Notes: generated by a model from the letters alone, not told the origin. DNA of 64,000 nt from Alphaproteobacteria bacterium (GCA_011523425.1 WTGU01000056.1:1-64000), one strand, 5' to 3'. Shown: positions 18,193 to 28,396, numbered from the stretch's first letter. Program-made: numbers and translations.

Positions 18193-20359
18193 CGCCCGCA
18201 TCATGAGGGTCGTCTTGTGGCTGGCGTTTGCGGGCCTTCTCGGGCTGTACGCGCCGGCGGCGGGTGCACAGCAGGCCGGCGACGAGCCCGGCCTGCGCGA
18301 GGCGTTCGTCGGCGACGTCCTGATGACCGCCGACGAGCTGGTCTATGAGGACGACGCCGACACGGTCATCGCGTCGGGCAACGTCGAGGTGGCCCAGGGC
18401 GGGCGGGTGCTGCGCGCCGCCCACATCCGCTACAGGCGCGGCGACGGGGTGGTGACGGCATCGGGCGATGTTGCGCTGCTGGAGCCGGGCGGCGAGGTGA
18501 TGTTCGCCGATTCCGTGGAGCTCACCGGCGATCTGCGGAACGGCGTGATCCGTCGTCTCAGCGCGCTCCTGACCGACAACTCGCGGCTCACCGCGAGCAG
18601 CGCGCGGCGCACGGACGGCAACCGCACGGCGATGCGGAAGGCGGTGTTCTCTCCCTGCGAGCTCTGCCCCGACAATCCCGAGCGGGCGCCGCTCTGGCAG
18701 CTCAAGGCCGACGCCGTGATCCACGACCAGGAGGCGCGCTCGCTGACCTACAACGACGCCTGGCTCGAGTTCTTCGGCACGCCCGTCCTGTACACGCCCT
18801 ATTTCCGACATCCCGATCCGACCGTGGCGCGCCAGACGGGATTCCTGGTCCCGCGCTACCGGAGCTCGACCGCGCTCGGCGTGGACGTGACGGTTCCCTA
18901 TTATTGGGCCATCGCCCCCAACCGGGACCTGACCTTCTCGCCGCGGTTCACCTCCGAAGAGGGCGTGGTGCTGGCGAGCGAGTACCGCGAGCGCACGCGG
19001 GACGGCCGCTTCAGCATCGATGCCAGCCTCACCCGGGCGAACACCCCGTCCGAGGATAACCGCAGGATGCGCGGGCACCTCTTCGGCGAGGGCGCGTTCG
19101 ATATCGACCGGGAATCGCGCTGGGGCTTCACCCTGGAGCGGGCCCTCGACGACACCTATCTGAACCGCTACGACATCTCGTCGAAGGACGATCTGATCAC
19201 GAATCTGTTCGCGGAAACATACCGGCGGCGTAGCTACGTGGCCGGCAACGGCTACGCCTTCCAGAGCCTCCGCGCTGGCTACCAGGGCGACCGCACCCCG
19301 ATCGTCCTTCCCCTGCTCGAAGCGAGCATCGTGAGCGCGCCGCGCTACGCCGGCGGCTACACCACGCTCGACGCGAACCTCATGGTGCTGGAGCGGCTGG
19401 AAGGGAACGACAGCCGGCGCTTCTCGATCACCGGCGGCTGGCACCGGCCGGCCATCCTGGCAGGCGGCCACGTCGTCCGGCTGGATGCGAGCGTGCGCGG
19501 CGACATCTACCACGCCTACCTCTCCGACGCCGTCTCGCGGCTGCTCGACAGGCCGCAAAGCGAGACCGCCTGGCGGCTGGTGCCCGAGTTCGCCAGCGAA
19601 TGGCGCTTTCCGCTCGTCGCCCGCATCGGGACGATCCGCCAGCTCGTGGAGCCGATCGTGCAGGGTGTCTTCAGCCCCTACGGCGTCAACCCCGGAGAGA
19701 TCCCAAACGAGGACAGCCGGGACCTCGAGTTCGACCACACCAATCTGTTCAGCACTAACCGCTTCCCCGGCTTCGACCGCATCGAGACCGGGCTGCGCGT
19801 GAACTACGGCGTTCGCCTCGGATTTTTCGGTCAGAACGGCGGCCGCGTGAGCGCCATAGTCGGACAAAGCGCTCGCGCGAAGGACGACAGGCAGTTCTCT
19901 GACGGCAGCGGGCTCGAACGCGAGCTTTCCGACGTGATCGGTCGCATCTTCGTGCAGCCGTCGCCGTTGCTGGACCTCTCCCTGCGGTTTCGCCTCGACC
20001 ACCGCAACTTCGCCACCAGGCGCAACGAGATCGACCTCGATGTCGGCCCGGAGTGGCTGCGGGCGCGAATCGGTTTCGCCGACCTGGAACGGCAGCCCGA
20101 GAGCATCATTGGGGAGTCCGTCGGCGGCAGGGAGGGCGTGCTCGGCGTCACGTCGGGTCTCTCCGGCGGCTGGACGCTCTCCGCCGAGACCCGTCGCGAT
20201 CTCAAGGACGATGCCAGCATCGACTGGAGGGCGGCTCTCGCCTATGAAGACGAATGCATCCGAATCAGCACCGGCATCTCGCGGTCCTTCACCCGCGACC
20301 GGGACATCCAGCAGGATACGGTCTTCCACCTGGCCGTCAAGCTGAGGCCCGCGGGGTGA
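18185..20359 (+). CDS. lptD: LPS assembly outer-membrane protein LptD
   Basis: A 724-residue outer-membrane translocon that inserts lipopolysaccharide into the outer leaflet. After a signal peptide (cleavage near the AAGAQQ segment) comes the OstA/LptA-like beta-jellyroll (TADELVYEDD...GNVEVAQGG), then a long beta-barrel domain rich in alternating aromatic strands. A CELC pair after the jellyroll and a single cysteine near the C-terminus (DECIRIS) could form the disulfides known to be needed for LptD function. The start at 18185 overlaps lptG; a second ATG six codons later is also possible. Confidence 0.92.
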   Translation: MASARIMRVVLWLAFAGLLGLYAPAAGAQQAGDEPGLREAFVGDVLMTADELVYEDDADTVIASGNVEVAQGGRVLRAAHIRYRRGDGVVTASGDVALLEPGGEVMFADSVELTGDLRNGVIRRLSALLTDNSRLTASSARRTDGNRTAMRKAVFSPCELCPDNPERAPLWQLKADAVIHDQEARSLTYNDAWLEFFGTPVLYTPYFRHPDPTVARQTGFLVPRYRSSTALGVDVTVPYYWAIAPNRDLTFSPRFTSEEGVVLASEYRERTRDGRFSIDASLTRANTPSEDNRRMRGHLFGEGAFDIDRESRWGFTLERALDDTYLNRYDISSKDDLITNLFAETYRRRSYVAGNGYAFQSLRAGYQGDRTPIVLPLLEASIVSAPRYAGGYTTLDANLMVLERLEGNDSRRFSITGGWHRPAILAGGHVVRLDASVRGDIYHAYLSDAVSRLLDRPQSETAWRLVPEFASEWRFPLVARIGTIRQLVEPIVQGVFSPYGVNPGEIPNEDSRDLEFDHTNLFSTNRFPGFDRIETGLRVNYGVRLGFFGQNGGRVSAIVGQSARAKDDRQFSDGSGLERELSDVIGRIFVQPSPLLDLSLRFRLDHRNFATRRNEIDLDVGPEWLRARIGFADLERQPESIIGESVGGREGVLGVTSGLSGGWTLSAETRRDLKDDASIDWRAALAYEDECIRISTGISRSFTRDRDIQQDTVFHLAVKLRPAG

Positions 20360-20369
20360 GGCGGCGGTA

Positions 20370-21335
20370 ATGCGTCGTCCGATCGTCCGCGCGGCTCTGC
20401 TTATGCTCGCGCTCCTGCCGCTCGCTTTAGGCCCGGCCGATGGCGCGCGTGGCCAGGAGGTCGTGCGAATCGCCGCAGTGGTCAACAACGAAGCGATCTC
20501 CGTTCCTGATCTCGTGGCGCGGATCGACGTCGCCATCGCCTCGTCCCGCCTGCGTGCCGACGATGAGCTGCGGCGCCAGCTTGCGCCGCAGGTGCTCCGC
20601 GCGATGATCGACGAGCGGCTGAAGCGGCAGGAGGCGGAGCGCCGCGAGGTGACGGTCGGCGAAGAGGAGATGGCCGGCGCGCTCAGGACCCTCGAGCAGC
20701 GCAACGGAATCCCCGAAGGCGGCTTCGAGGACTTCCTGAGAGACCAGGGTCTCGACGTGTCCTCGGTCAGGGAGCAGATCCGCGCCGAGATTCTGTGGGC
20801 CAAGCTGGTGCGTCGCCGCCTGGGGGCATCGGCCGCGGTCGGCGAAGGCGAGATCGACGAGGCGATCGCCCGTCTGGAGGCCAACCGGGGGCGTCCCGAA
20901 TACCGCGCCGCCGAGATCTTCCTCGCGGTGGACTCAGGCGAGGGTGAGGAGGAGGTGCGTGCCGCTGCGGCGGGGCTCTACGAGCAGCTTGCGGCGGGCG
21001 CGAGCTTCACCCAGATTGCCCGCCAGTTCTCGCAGAGTGCGACGGCCGCAGTCGGCGGCGACATCGGCTGGGTCGTCGGGGGGCAGCTCCCGAGCGAGAT
21101 CGACGATGTGCTTGCGCGCATCGAGCCGGGAGACATCGCCCCGCCGGTGCGGTCGTTCGACGGCTACTACATCATCTCCTTGATCGATCGCCGCACGGTG
21201 CTCTCGAGCGCGTCCTCCGCCGGCCCGGATCGGGAGGAGATCCGGCAGGAGATCGCGGGGCGGCGAATGGAAATGCTCGCCCGGCGCTACGTGCGCGACC
21301 TGCACCGTTCGGCCTTCATCGACATACGCATTTGA
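20370..21335 (+). CDS. surA: SurA-like periplasmic peptidyl-prolyl isomerase
   Basis: A 321-residue periplasmic chaperone for outer-membrane proteins. A signal peptide covers about residues 1-28. The SurA N-terminal chaperone region follows (VVNNEAISVPDLVARI, then LRAMIDERLKRQEAERR), and one parvulin domain spans roughly 175-280 (YRAAEIFLAVD, ASFTQIARQFSQS, GGDIGWV, DGYYIISLIDRR). E. coli SurA has two parvulin domains and about 428 residues, so this is the short single-domain type. It lies directly after lptD, its main known client, and overlaps ksgA. Confidence 0.88.
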   Translation: MRRPIVRAALLMLALLPLALGPADGARGQEVVRIAAVVNNEAISVPDLVARIDVAIASSRLRADDELRRQLAPQVLRAMIDERLKRQEAERREVTVGEEEMAGALRTLEQRNGIPEGGFEDFLRDQGLDVSSVREQIRAEILWAKLVRRRLGASAAVGEGEIDEAIARLEANRGRPEYRAAEIFLAVDSGEGEEEVRAAAAGLYEQLAAGASFTQIARQFSQSATAAVGGDIGWVVGGQLPSEIDDVLARIEPGDIAPPVRSFDGYYIISLIDRRTVLSSASSAGPDREEIRQEIAGRRMEMLARRYVRDLHRSAFIDIRI

Positions 21336-22213
21336 GCGGCGGCGGCGCCCCCGATGCGGCCGGCAGCGAGCCCGAGAGCCCGCTGGCGCCGCTCTCCGCC
21401 GTCATCGCCCGCCACGGGCTCCGACCCAGGCGCGCGCTGGGGCAGCACTTCCTCCTCGACCCCGGGCTCTGCGGCAGGATCGCCCGTGCGGCCCGGCCTG
21501 ACGCGGCGAGCGCCATCCTGGAGGTCGGCCCCGGACCGGGCGGCCTGACGCGGGCGCTGCTCGCCGCCGGCGCCGCACGCATCGTCGCGGTCGAGAAGGA
21601 CCGCCGCTGCGTCGCCGCGCTGCAGGAGCTCGCGGCCCGCTTTCCTGGCCGGCTCGAGATCGTCGAGGGCGACGCGCTCGCCTTCGACGTGGCGTCCGTT
21701 GCGCCTGCCCGGATCGGGATCGTCGCCAATCTTCCTTACAACATCGGCACACGGCTGCTGCTGCGCTGGCTGGATCGGGCCGAGCGCATCGACAGCATGA
21801 CGCTGATGTTCCAGAAGGAGGTGGCGGTGCGGCTCACCGCGACCGGCGGGCGGGACTACGGCGGGCTCTCGGTGCGCGCGCAGTGGCTCTGCGACTGCGA
21901 GCGGCTCTTCGACGTGAGCCCCGGCTCCTTCCAGCCGCCGCCCGCCGTGACCTCGACGGTGGTGCGCCTGGTGCCGAGAGCGGAGCCGCTGGCGCCGGCC
22001 GAGCCTGACGCGCTGGACGACGTGACGCGCGCGGCGTTTGGCCAGCGGCGAAAGATGCTGCGCAGCGCCCTTCGCAGGCTCACCCGAGACCCGCATGCCC
22101 TGCTGGAAGGCGCCGGCATTGCGCCGGAGGCGCGGGCCGAGACGCTCTCGGTCGCGGATTTCTGCGCGCTGGCGCGGACCTGGGCCGCCATGCGGCGGGC
22201 GGAGGAGCCATAA
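21332..22213 (+). CDS. ksgA: 16S rRNA dimethyladenosine transferase KsgA
   Basis: A 293-residue SAM-dependent enzyme that dimethylates two adjacent adenosines near the 3' end of 16S rRNA late in small-subunit assembly. Motifs: RALGQHFLLD at the N-terminus, the SAM-binding GPGPGGLTRALL, and the catalytic NLPYN. The frame begins with TTG at 21332, which overlaps the surA stop by four bases (TTGA). In many alphaproteobacteria pdxA lies between surA and ksgA; here it is absent. Confidence 0.95.
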   Translation: MSGGGAPDAAGSEPESPLAPLSAVIARHGLRPRRALGQHFLLDPGLCGRIARAARPDAASAILEVGPGPGGLTRALLAAGAARIVAVEKDRRCVAALQELAARFPGRLEIVEGDALAFDVASVAPARIGIVANLPYNIGTRLLLRWLDRAERIDSMTLMFQKEVAVRLTATGGRDYGGLSVRAQWLCDCERLFDVSPGSFQPPPAVTSTVVRLVPRAEPLAPAEPDALDDVTRAAFGQRRKMLRSALRRLTRDPHALLEGAGIAPEARAETLSVADFCALARTWAAMRRAEEP

Positions 22214-22299
22214 TTCCGCTTGCCAACGGGCCGGACACGCCTTAGTCACCCTGCCGTCATGCCAGTCAATGCTCGCCTGCGACGACGAGACGCCTGACC

Positions 22300-22322
22300 C
22301 CGCCGCGCCACCGGCGCGGCGG
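22300..22322. terminator. Strong GC stem-loop after ksgA
   Basis: A perfect 10-bp stem CCGCCGCGCC / GGCGCGGCGG with an ACC loop lies 86 bases after the ksgA stop and 41 bases before the next gene. No T-run follows, so efficiency is uncertain, but it plausibly ends the lptF-to-ksgA transcript. Confidence 0.5.
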
Positions 22323-22363
22323 CTGCTCCACCCAGCCCGTCCGTCGTCGAGAGCCGAGCCATC

Positions 22364-22879
22364 ATGACTCCCATCCGTGCCGAGGGGCCGCAGGACGGCC
22401 CGCAGATCGAAGCCCTGCTCGACCGCGCCTTCGGCGCGGACCGTCACGCCCGTCCCTCCTACCGCCTGCGCGACGGCATCCGACCGATTGAGAGCCTCTG
22501 CTTCGTCGCGGAGGCCGAGGGCCGGATCGTCGGCACGATCCGTCACTGGCCCGTCCGCATCGGCGATGCGGGGCGTGCGCTGCTGCTGGGGCCGATTGCG
22601 GTCGAGCCTGTCCGCGAGCGGCAGGGGATCGGCGGCCTTCTGGTGCGAACCGGCCTGGACCGGGCTGCAGCCGCAGGGCACGAGGCGGTCGTCGCGGTCG
22701 GCACGCCGGCGTTTCTCGGCCGCTTCGGGTTCGCGGCCGCGGGGCCGTTCGGGATCACGCTTTCCGGACTGGACGATCCACGCCGGCTGCTCGCCCTGCC
22801 GCTCGTGCCGGGCGCGCTCGAGGGCGCGGGCGGCGCGGTCCGCCGCTTCAGCCCGCCGGCGGCTCCGCCCCCTTCGTGA
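22364..22879 (+). CDS. GNAT family N-acetyltransferase
   Basis: A 171-residue acetyl-CoA-dependent acyltransferase. The GNAT core is visible: the beta strand LLLGPIAVEPVRERQGIGGLL contains the acetyl-CoA pyrophosphate-binding pattern RxxGIG, followed by an amphipathic helix and the strand VVAVGTPAFLGRFGFAAAG. Substrate unknown. The 3' end overlaps the convergent gmk gene by 32 bases, so the last Pro-rich residues of the product share DNA with the gmk C-terminus. Confidence 0.85.
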   Translation: MTPIRAEGPQDGPQIEALLDRAFGADRHARPSYRLRDGIRPIESLCFVAEAEGRIVGTIRHWPVRIGDAGRALLLGPIAVEPVRERQGIGGLLVRTGLDRAAAAGHEAVVAVGTPAFLGRFGFAAAGPFGITLSGLDDPRRLLALPLVPGALEGAGGAVRRFSPPAAPPPS

Positions 22880-23534
22880 GGCCCGCCACGAAGTCGTCGA
22901 GCCCTCTCAGGCGGCCGCGGCGCAGCCGTTCCGCGCGGAGGATCGAGCGCACGTCGTTGACGGCCTGCTCGAGCGCGGCGTTGACCACGACATAGTCGTA
23001 CTCGTCGTAGTGCCGCATCTCGTCGCCGGCCCGGCTCATGCGCTGGGCCACCACGGCCGCGCTGTCCTGCGCGCGGCGCTTGAGCCGCTGCTCCAGCGCC
23101 TCCAGCGACGGCGGCAGGATGAAGATGCGCACGAGGTCGCCGCGCACGGCCTCGGCGAGCTGCTGGCTTCCCTGCCAGTCGATGTCGAAGATCACGTCGC
23201 GGCCGGCCTCGACGGCGCTTTCGACCGGATCGCGTGCGGTGCCGTACCAGTGGCCGAAGACCTCGGCGTGCTCGAGAAACGCCCCGCGATCCCGGAGCCG
23301 CGCGAAGCCGGCCTCGTCGACGAAGTGGTAGTCGCGGCCGTCGATCTCGTCCGGCCGCTTCGGCCGCGTGGTGTGGGAGACCGAGATCGTGACCTCCTCG
23401 CCCTCCAGCTCGACCAGGCGCCGGGTGATCGTCGTCTTGCCGGCGCCCGAGGGCGAGGAGAGCACCAGCAGGAGGCCCCGGCGCCCGAGGCGACCGCGGC
23501 GTCCGAGAACAGCGTCGTTGCCCGCGGTGCCCAT
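22848..23534 (-). CDS. gmk: Guanylate kinase
   Basis: A 228-residue kinase converting GMP to GDP. Walker A SSPSGAGKTT is at 26-35; the GMP-binding segment ISVSHTTRPKRPDEIDGRDYHF follows, then DIDWQGSQQL and the RMSRAGDEMRHYDEYDYVVVN block. About 20 extra residues precede the usual start. It lies two bases after yicC on the same strand, the standard mltG-yicC-gmk order, and overlaps the convergent GNAT gene at its 3' end. Confidence 0.95.
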   Translation of the reverse strand: MGTAGNDAVLGRRGRLGRRGLLLVLSSPSGAGKTTITRRLVELEGEEVTISVSHTTRPKRPDEIDGRDYHFVDEAGFARLRDRGAFLEHAEVFGHWYGTARDPVESAVEAGRDVIFDIDWQGSQQLAEAVRGDLVRIFILPPSLEALEQRLKRRAQDSAAVVAQRMSRAGDEMRHYDEYDYVVVNAALEQAVNDVRSILRAERLRRGRLRGLDDFVAGLTKGAEPPAG

Positions 23535-23536
23535 AC

Positions 23537-24439
23537 CTACTCGACGTTCTGCGCCTGCTCGCGGAAGCGGTCGATGGCCGCCTTGAGCGCGAGGCCGGTG
23601 TCCGTGAGCGCGGCATCGGAGGCCTTGGAGCAGAGGGTATTGGCCTCCCGGTTGAACTCCTGGGCGAGGAAGTCCAGCTTGCGCCCGACCGCGCCGTCCG
23701 CCTCCAGATAACGCGCCGCGGCGGCGCAATGGGACGCGAGCCGGTCGATCTCCTCGGTCACGTCGATCTTGACCGCGAGCAGCGCAAGCTCCGCCGCCAG
23801 CCGCTCTTCCGGCACCGGCGCGCCGGCGTCGAGCAGGGCCGCCACCTGCGCGCGCAACCGCTCGCCATGCGCTTCGAGGCGCGTGGGCGCCAGGGTCTCC
23901 GCCCGGCGCGTCAGGGCCGCGATCTCCTCGATCTGCTGTGCGAGCGCCGCAGCCAGCGCCGCACCCTCCGCCCGGCGCTCGCGCACGAGCTCGCCGAGCG
24001 CGGCATCGAGGGTCTCCAGCATGGCGCCGTCGTTCCCGGCGGCGTCCCGGTCGTCGTCGCCCGCTTCGGCGGCTGGCTCGATGACGCCGCGCAGCGCCAG
24101 CAGGCCGTCGAGGCGCGGCGGGGCGATGCCCTCGTGCGCGCGGTACTCGGCGGCGAGCGCGACCAGCTCGTCGAGCCATGCCTTGTTGACGCGCATGGCC
24201 ACCGCCCCCGGCGCCTGGCCGAGCCTGAGGACCACCGTGACGCTGCCGCGCCGGAGCCGTGCCGCCACCGCGCCGCGGACCGCCGGGTCGAGCCGCTCCA
24301 TGCCTGCCGGCAGACGGCAGCGGATGTCGAGCGAGCGCCCGTTCACGCTCCTGACCTCCCAGCTCCAGACGCTCGCGCCGCCTCCGCCGCTCGCGCGCGC
24401 GAAGCCGGTCATGCTGGAGAGGCCTGTGCCGCCGCCCAT
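23537..24439 (-). CDS. yicC: YicC family endoribonuclease
   Basis: A 300-residue protein of the YicC/YloC family; the E. coli member is an endoribonuclease that acts on small RNAs. Hallmarks: SSMTGFARA near the N-terminus, SWEVRSVNGRSLDIRCRLP, and at the C-terminus KIDVTEEIDRLASH and GRKLDFLAQEFNREANTLCSK. The ATG at 24439 keeps a short leader before SSMTGFA; initiation at 24412 (MTGFA) is also possible. It lies 16 bases downstream of mltG and 2 bases before gmk. Confidence 0.93.
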   Translation of the reverse strand: MGGGTGLSSMTGFARASGGGGASVWSWEVRSVNGRSLDIRCRLPAGMERLDPAVRGAVAARLRRGSVTVVLRLGQAPGAVAMRVNKAWLDELVALAAEYRAHEGIAPPRLDGLLALRGVIEPAAEAGDDDRDAAGNDGAMLETLDAALGELVRERRAEGAALAAALAQQIEEIAALTRRAETLAPTRLEAHGERLRAQVAALLDAGAPVPEERLAAELALLAVKIDVTEEIDRLASHCAAAARYLEADGAVGRKLDFLAQEFNREANTLCSKASDAALTDTGLALKAAIDRFREQAQNVE

Positions 24440-24455
24440 TCGCGCGCTCCCGCCG

Positions 24456-25451
24456 CTACTGCCCGTCCGTCGCCCGCTGCGCCCGCCAGCGTGCGACGTT
24501 GCGGTTGTGCTCGTCGAGGGTCTCGGCGAAGGCGTGCCCGCCGCTGCCGTCGGCGACGAAGTAGAGGGCGGTGCTTTCCGCCGGCTGCATGACGGCGGCA
24601 AGCGCCGCGCGACCGGGATTGGCGATGGGCCCTGGCGGCAGGCCGCGCACGCGGTAGGTGTTGTAGGGGCTGTCGACGCGGAGATCGGACCGGGTCAGCG
24701 CCCGGCCGAGCGGACCCGCGCCGCCGGTCAGCGCGTAGATGACGGTCGGGTCCGATTGCAGCCGCATGTTATCGCGCAGCCGGTTGAGGAAGACGGCGGC
24801 GATCACCGGCCGCTCGTCGGCGACGCCGGTCTCCTTCTCCACGACGGAAGCCAGCACCACCGCCTGCCGCGCGTCGTCGAGGGCGAGCGTCGGGTCGCGC
24901 GTCTGCCACAGCTCCTCGACGAGCGCGGCCATGGCCTGCTGCATGCGTTCGACGAGGCCGGCGCGGCTGTCGCTCAGCGCGTAGTGATAGGTCTCGGGCA
25001 GGAGCGAGCCTTCCGGCGGCACCGCCGCGATCTCGCCCTCGAGCCTGGACGTCGCGTTGAGCGCGGCCACGATCTCGGCGCTGGTCATTCCCTCGGCAAC
25101 GGTGAGCCGGTGCACGACGACATCGCCGGTCACCAGCTTCTCCATCACACCGCGTGGCGTGACCAGCGCCTCGAACGCGTATTCGCCCGCCTTGAGCGCG
25201 TGCTGCTCGTCCTCGATCCAGAGGCCGGCGACGAAGAGGACCGGATCGTCGATGACCCCCTCCTCCACCAACCGGTCGGCGATGTCGAAGGCGCCCAGCC
25301 CCGGCGGCAGGACGAGGGTGTGCGCCTCGCGCAGCGGCCCCGGCGTGTCGAACTGGCCGTGGACGTAGAGCCAGCCGGCGATGGCGAGCACGACCGCAAG
25401 GCCGAACAGGGCCGCGAGCCCCGTCAGCGGCCACAGGACGGCGCGCCTCAT
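24456..25451 (-). CDS. mltG: Endolytic transglycosylase MltG
   Basis: A 331-residue inner-membrane enzyme that cleaves nascent peptidoglycan and ends glycan strand growth. One N-terminal membrane helix (about 9-31) is followed by a LysM-like region and the YceG catalytic domain, with the active-site glutamate in VVEKETGV and the downstream AAVFLNRL, MRLQSDPTVIY and SPYNTYRVRGLPPGPI motifs. It lies eight bases after fabF in the usual fab-cluster order. Confidence 0.94.
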   Translation of the reverse strand: MRRAVLWPLTGLAALFGLAVVLAIAGWLYVHGQFDTPGPLREAHTLVLPPGLGAFDIADRLVEEGVIDDPVLFVAGLWIEDEQHALKAGEYAFEALVTPRGVMEKLVTGDVVVHRLTVAEGMTSAEIVAALNATSRLEGEIAAVPPEGSLLPETYHYALSDSRAGLVERMQQAMAALVEELWQTRDPTLALDDARQAVVLASVVEKETGVADERPVIAAVFLNRLRDNMRLQSDPTVIYALTGGAGPLGRALTRSDLRVDSPYNTYRVRGLPPGPIANPGRAALAAVMQPAESTALYFVADGSGGHAFAETLDEHNRNVARWRAQRATDGQ

Positions 25452-25459
25452 CGCACCCC

Positions 25460-26737
<1,278 letters not shown>

Positions 26738-26806
26738 CCACGTCTCTCCGGCTGTCGCGGTCTCGCACAGGCCGCGTCTGCGCCATCGGCCCCTCTGGCC
26801 GCCCGG

Positions 26807-27046
26807 TCAGGTGATCTGCTCGATGTGGTCGATGGCGTCCTTCACCGTGAGGATCTTCTCGGCGGCGTCGTCGGGAATCTCGCAGCCGAACTCCTCCTCG
26901 AAGGCCATCACGAGCTCGACCGTATCGAGGCTGTCCGCGCCCAGATCGTCTATGAAGCTCGCATTCTCGGTCACCTTTTCCTCTTCGATGCCAAGGTGAT
27001 CGACGACGATTTTCTTGACGCGCGCGGCGATATCGTTATCGCTCAT
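26807..27046 (-). CDS. acpP: Acyl carrier protein
   Basis: A 79-residue acidic helical carrier. The phosphopantetheine attachment site is Ser39 in [13 protein letters not shown]. The ATG at 27046 is chosen because it gives the canonical [14 protein letters not shown] start and is preceded by a strong GAGGGAAGG ribosome-binding site; an upstream ATG at 27130 would add an Arg-rich leader. fabF follows. fabG and fabD, normally directly upstream, are separated from it by an opposing transporter gene. Confidence 0.96.
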   Translation of the reverse strand: MSDNDIAARVKKIVVDHLGIEEEKVTENASFIDDLGADSLDTVELVMAFEEEFGCEIPDDAAEKILTVKDAIDHIEQIT

Positions 27047-27289
27047 GTAACCTTCCCTCGTCGGACTGCGTGAACGGCTTCGCCGGTCTGAACCAGCGGA
27101 CAGCGGCCTCGCGCGGCGCGCGCACCCCAAGCGGGCCGGCCCGCGCGGACGGACGGGGCGCTAGGTAACACATTTTCAGGCGATACTCCATACGCTCGCA
27201 CGGCGGCATCCGAGAGAGTGTCGATTCGAGCCCGAGGCCGGGCCGAGAGCCATGAGAGAGACACCGAATCCGCCGCCAGGCACGCGTCC

Positions 27290-28192
27290 ATGACCGATCG
27301 TCAGTCGCAACTCGCCGCCCCGCCCGGACGCAGGCGCGTGCTGCTGGGCTCCGCGCTCGTTGCGGCGTCCGGACTGATGTTCGCGCTGGCCGGCATGGGC
27401 ATCAAGATGGCCGAGGAGAGCCTCTCCAGCTTCGAGGTCCTCTTCTGGCGCAACGTGCTGAGCCTCGCGATCCTCGCGCCGTGGGTGCTCTGGCACTGGC
27501 CGCGCTCGCTGCGTCCGGCCCATCGCGGCCTCATGGCGATGCGGGGCGTGGCGCTGGTGGCGGCGCTGCTCTGCTACTACCACGCAGTCAGCGTGCTGCC
27601 GCTTGCCGAGGCGGTGCTGCTCAACTTCAGCGCGCCCATCTTCGTGCCCGTCCTGGGCTTCCTGCTGTTCCGATTCGCGCTCGACGGCAGGGTGCTGGCG
27701 GCGGTGCTGATCGGCTTCGCGGGCGTCGCCCTGATCCTGAAGCCCGGAACCGAGTTCTTTCAGCCCGCAGCCCTGATCGGGGCTGCCTCCGGCGTGCTCG
27801 GCGGGCTGTCCGCCGTCGCCATCTGGAAGATGCCGACCGAGGAGAATCCGATCCGCATCGCCGTCTACTTCGCCCTGATCGGCATTCTCGTCACGCTCGC
27901 GCCGGTGCTGATGAACCCGACCGTGCCCCCGGCGGAGGCCTGGCCCGGGCTGGTCATGCTGGGCGTCTTCTCCACCGCCGCGCACGTCCTCTTCGCGAAG
28001 GGCAGCCTCATCGCGCCGACCGACCGGGTCGGCACCTTCATCTACACGTCGGTGGTGTTCGCCGCCCTGTTCGGCTGGCTGTTCTGGGACGAGGGCCTGG
28101 ACTGGCTCATGGCAGGCGGCGCGGTGCTGATCGTCGCAGCCGGCGTGATCGCCATCCGCGCCGGCCGGCCCGGACGGGATCAGGTTTCGTAA
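27290..28192 (+). CDS. EamA/DMT family transporter
   Basis: A 300-residue integral membrane protein with ten predicted helices in two EamA repeats, a member of the drug/metabolite transporter superfamily that exports small metabolites. Repeat 1 includes SALVAASGLMFALAGMGIKM and SVLPLAEAVLLNFSAPIFVP; repeat 2 includes GVFSTAAHVLFAKGS and the parallel TDRVGTFIYTSVVFAALFG. The ATG at 27290 was chosen because the 24 residues from an upstream ATG at 27218 are Arg-rich and atypical. It is transcribed against the fab genes and splits that cluster; its stop is 28 bases from repeat R1 copy 1. Confidence 0.87.
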   Translation: MTDRQSQLAAPPGRRRVLLGSALVAASGLMFALAGMGIKMAEESLSSFEVLFWRNVLSLAILAPWVLWHWPRSLRPAHRGLMAMRGVALVAALLCYYHAVSVLPLAEAVLLNFSAPIFVPVLGFLLFRFALDGRVLAAVLIGFAGVALILKPGTEFFQPAALIGAASGVLGGLSAVAIWKMPTEENPIRIAVYFALIGILVTLAPVLMNPTVPPAEAWPGLVMLGVFSTAAHVLFAKGSLIAPTDRVGTFIYTSVVFAALFGWLFWDEGLDWLMAGGAVLIVAAGVIAIRAGRPGRDQVS

Positions 28193-28220
28193 GGTGAAAT
28201 ACTGCCAGCGCGCGCCGGCT

Positions 28221-28396
28221 TAGAGCGCGGCCGTCAAAGACGGACGCGCCAGGCCGCGACCGCGGCCCGCCGCGAATGCGGCGCGCCCGCGCAGGCGCCG
28301 GCCGTCGCGCCGGCAGGCGCGCGGAATCGCTGGACGGCCGGCTGCCGTGAGCGACAAAGAATCAGAGCGTTTCCGTGTGAAACGAAAACGCTTCAG
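28221..28396. repeat. Intergenic repeat R1, copy 1
   Basis: A 176-bp unit between the convergent EamA and fabG genes. It aligns along its length with 37403-37580: shared TAGAGCG start, GGCCGTC-N3-GACGG mini-hairpin, the block CGCGACCGCGGCCCGCCG, then CCGGCTGCCGTGAGCGACAA and a palindromic end (AGCGTTT...AAACGCT). The fabG stop codon (28393-28395) lies inside the palindromic end. No open frame; it may serve as a terminator for fabG. Confidence 0.85.
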
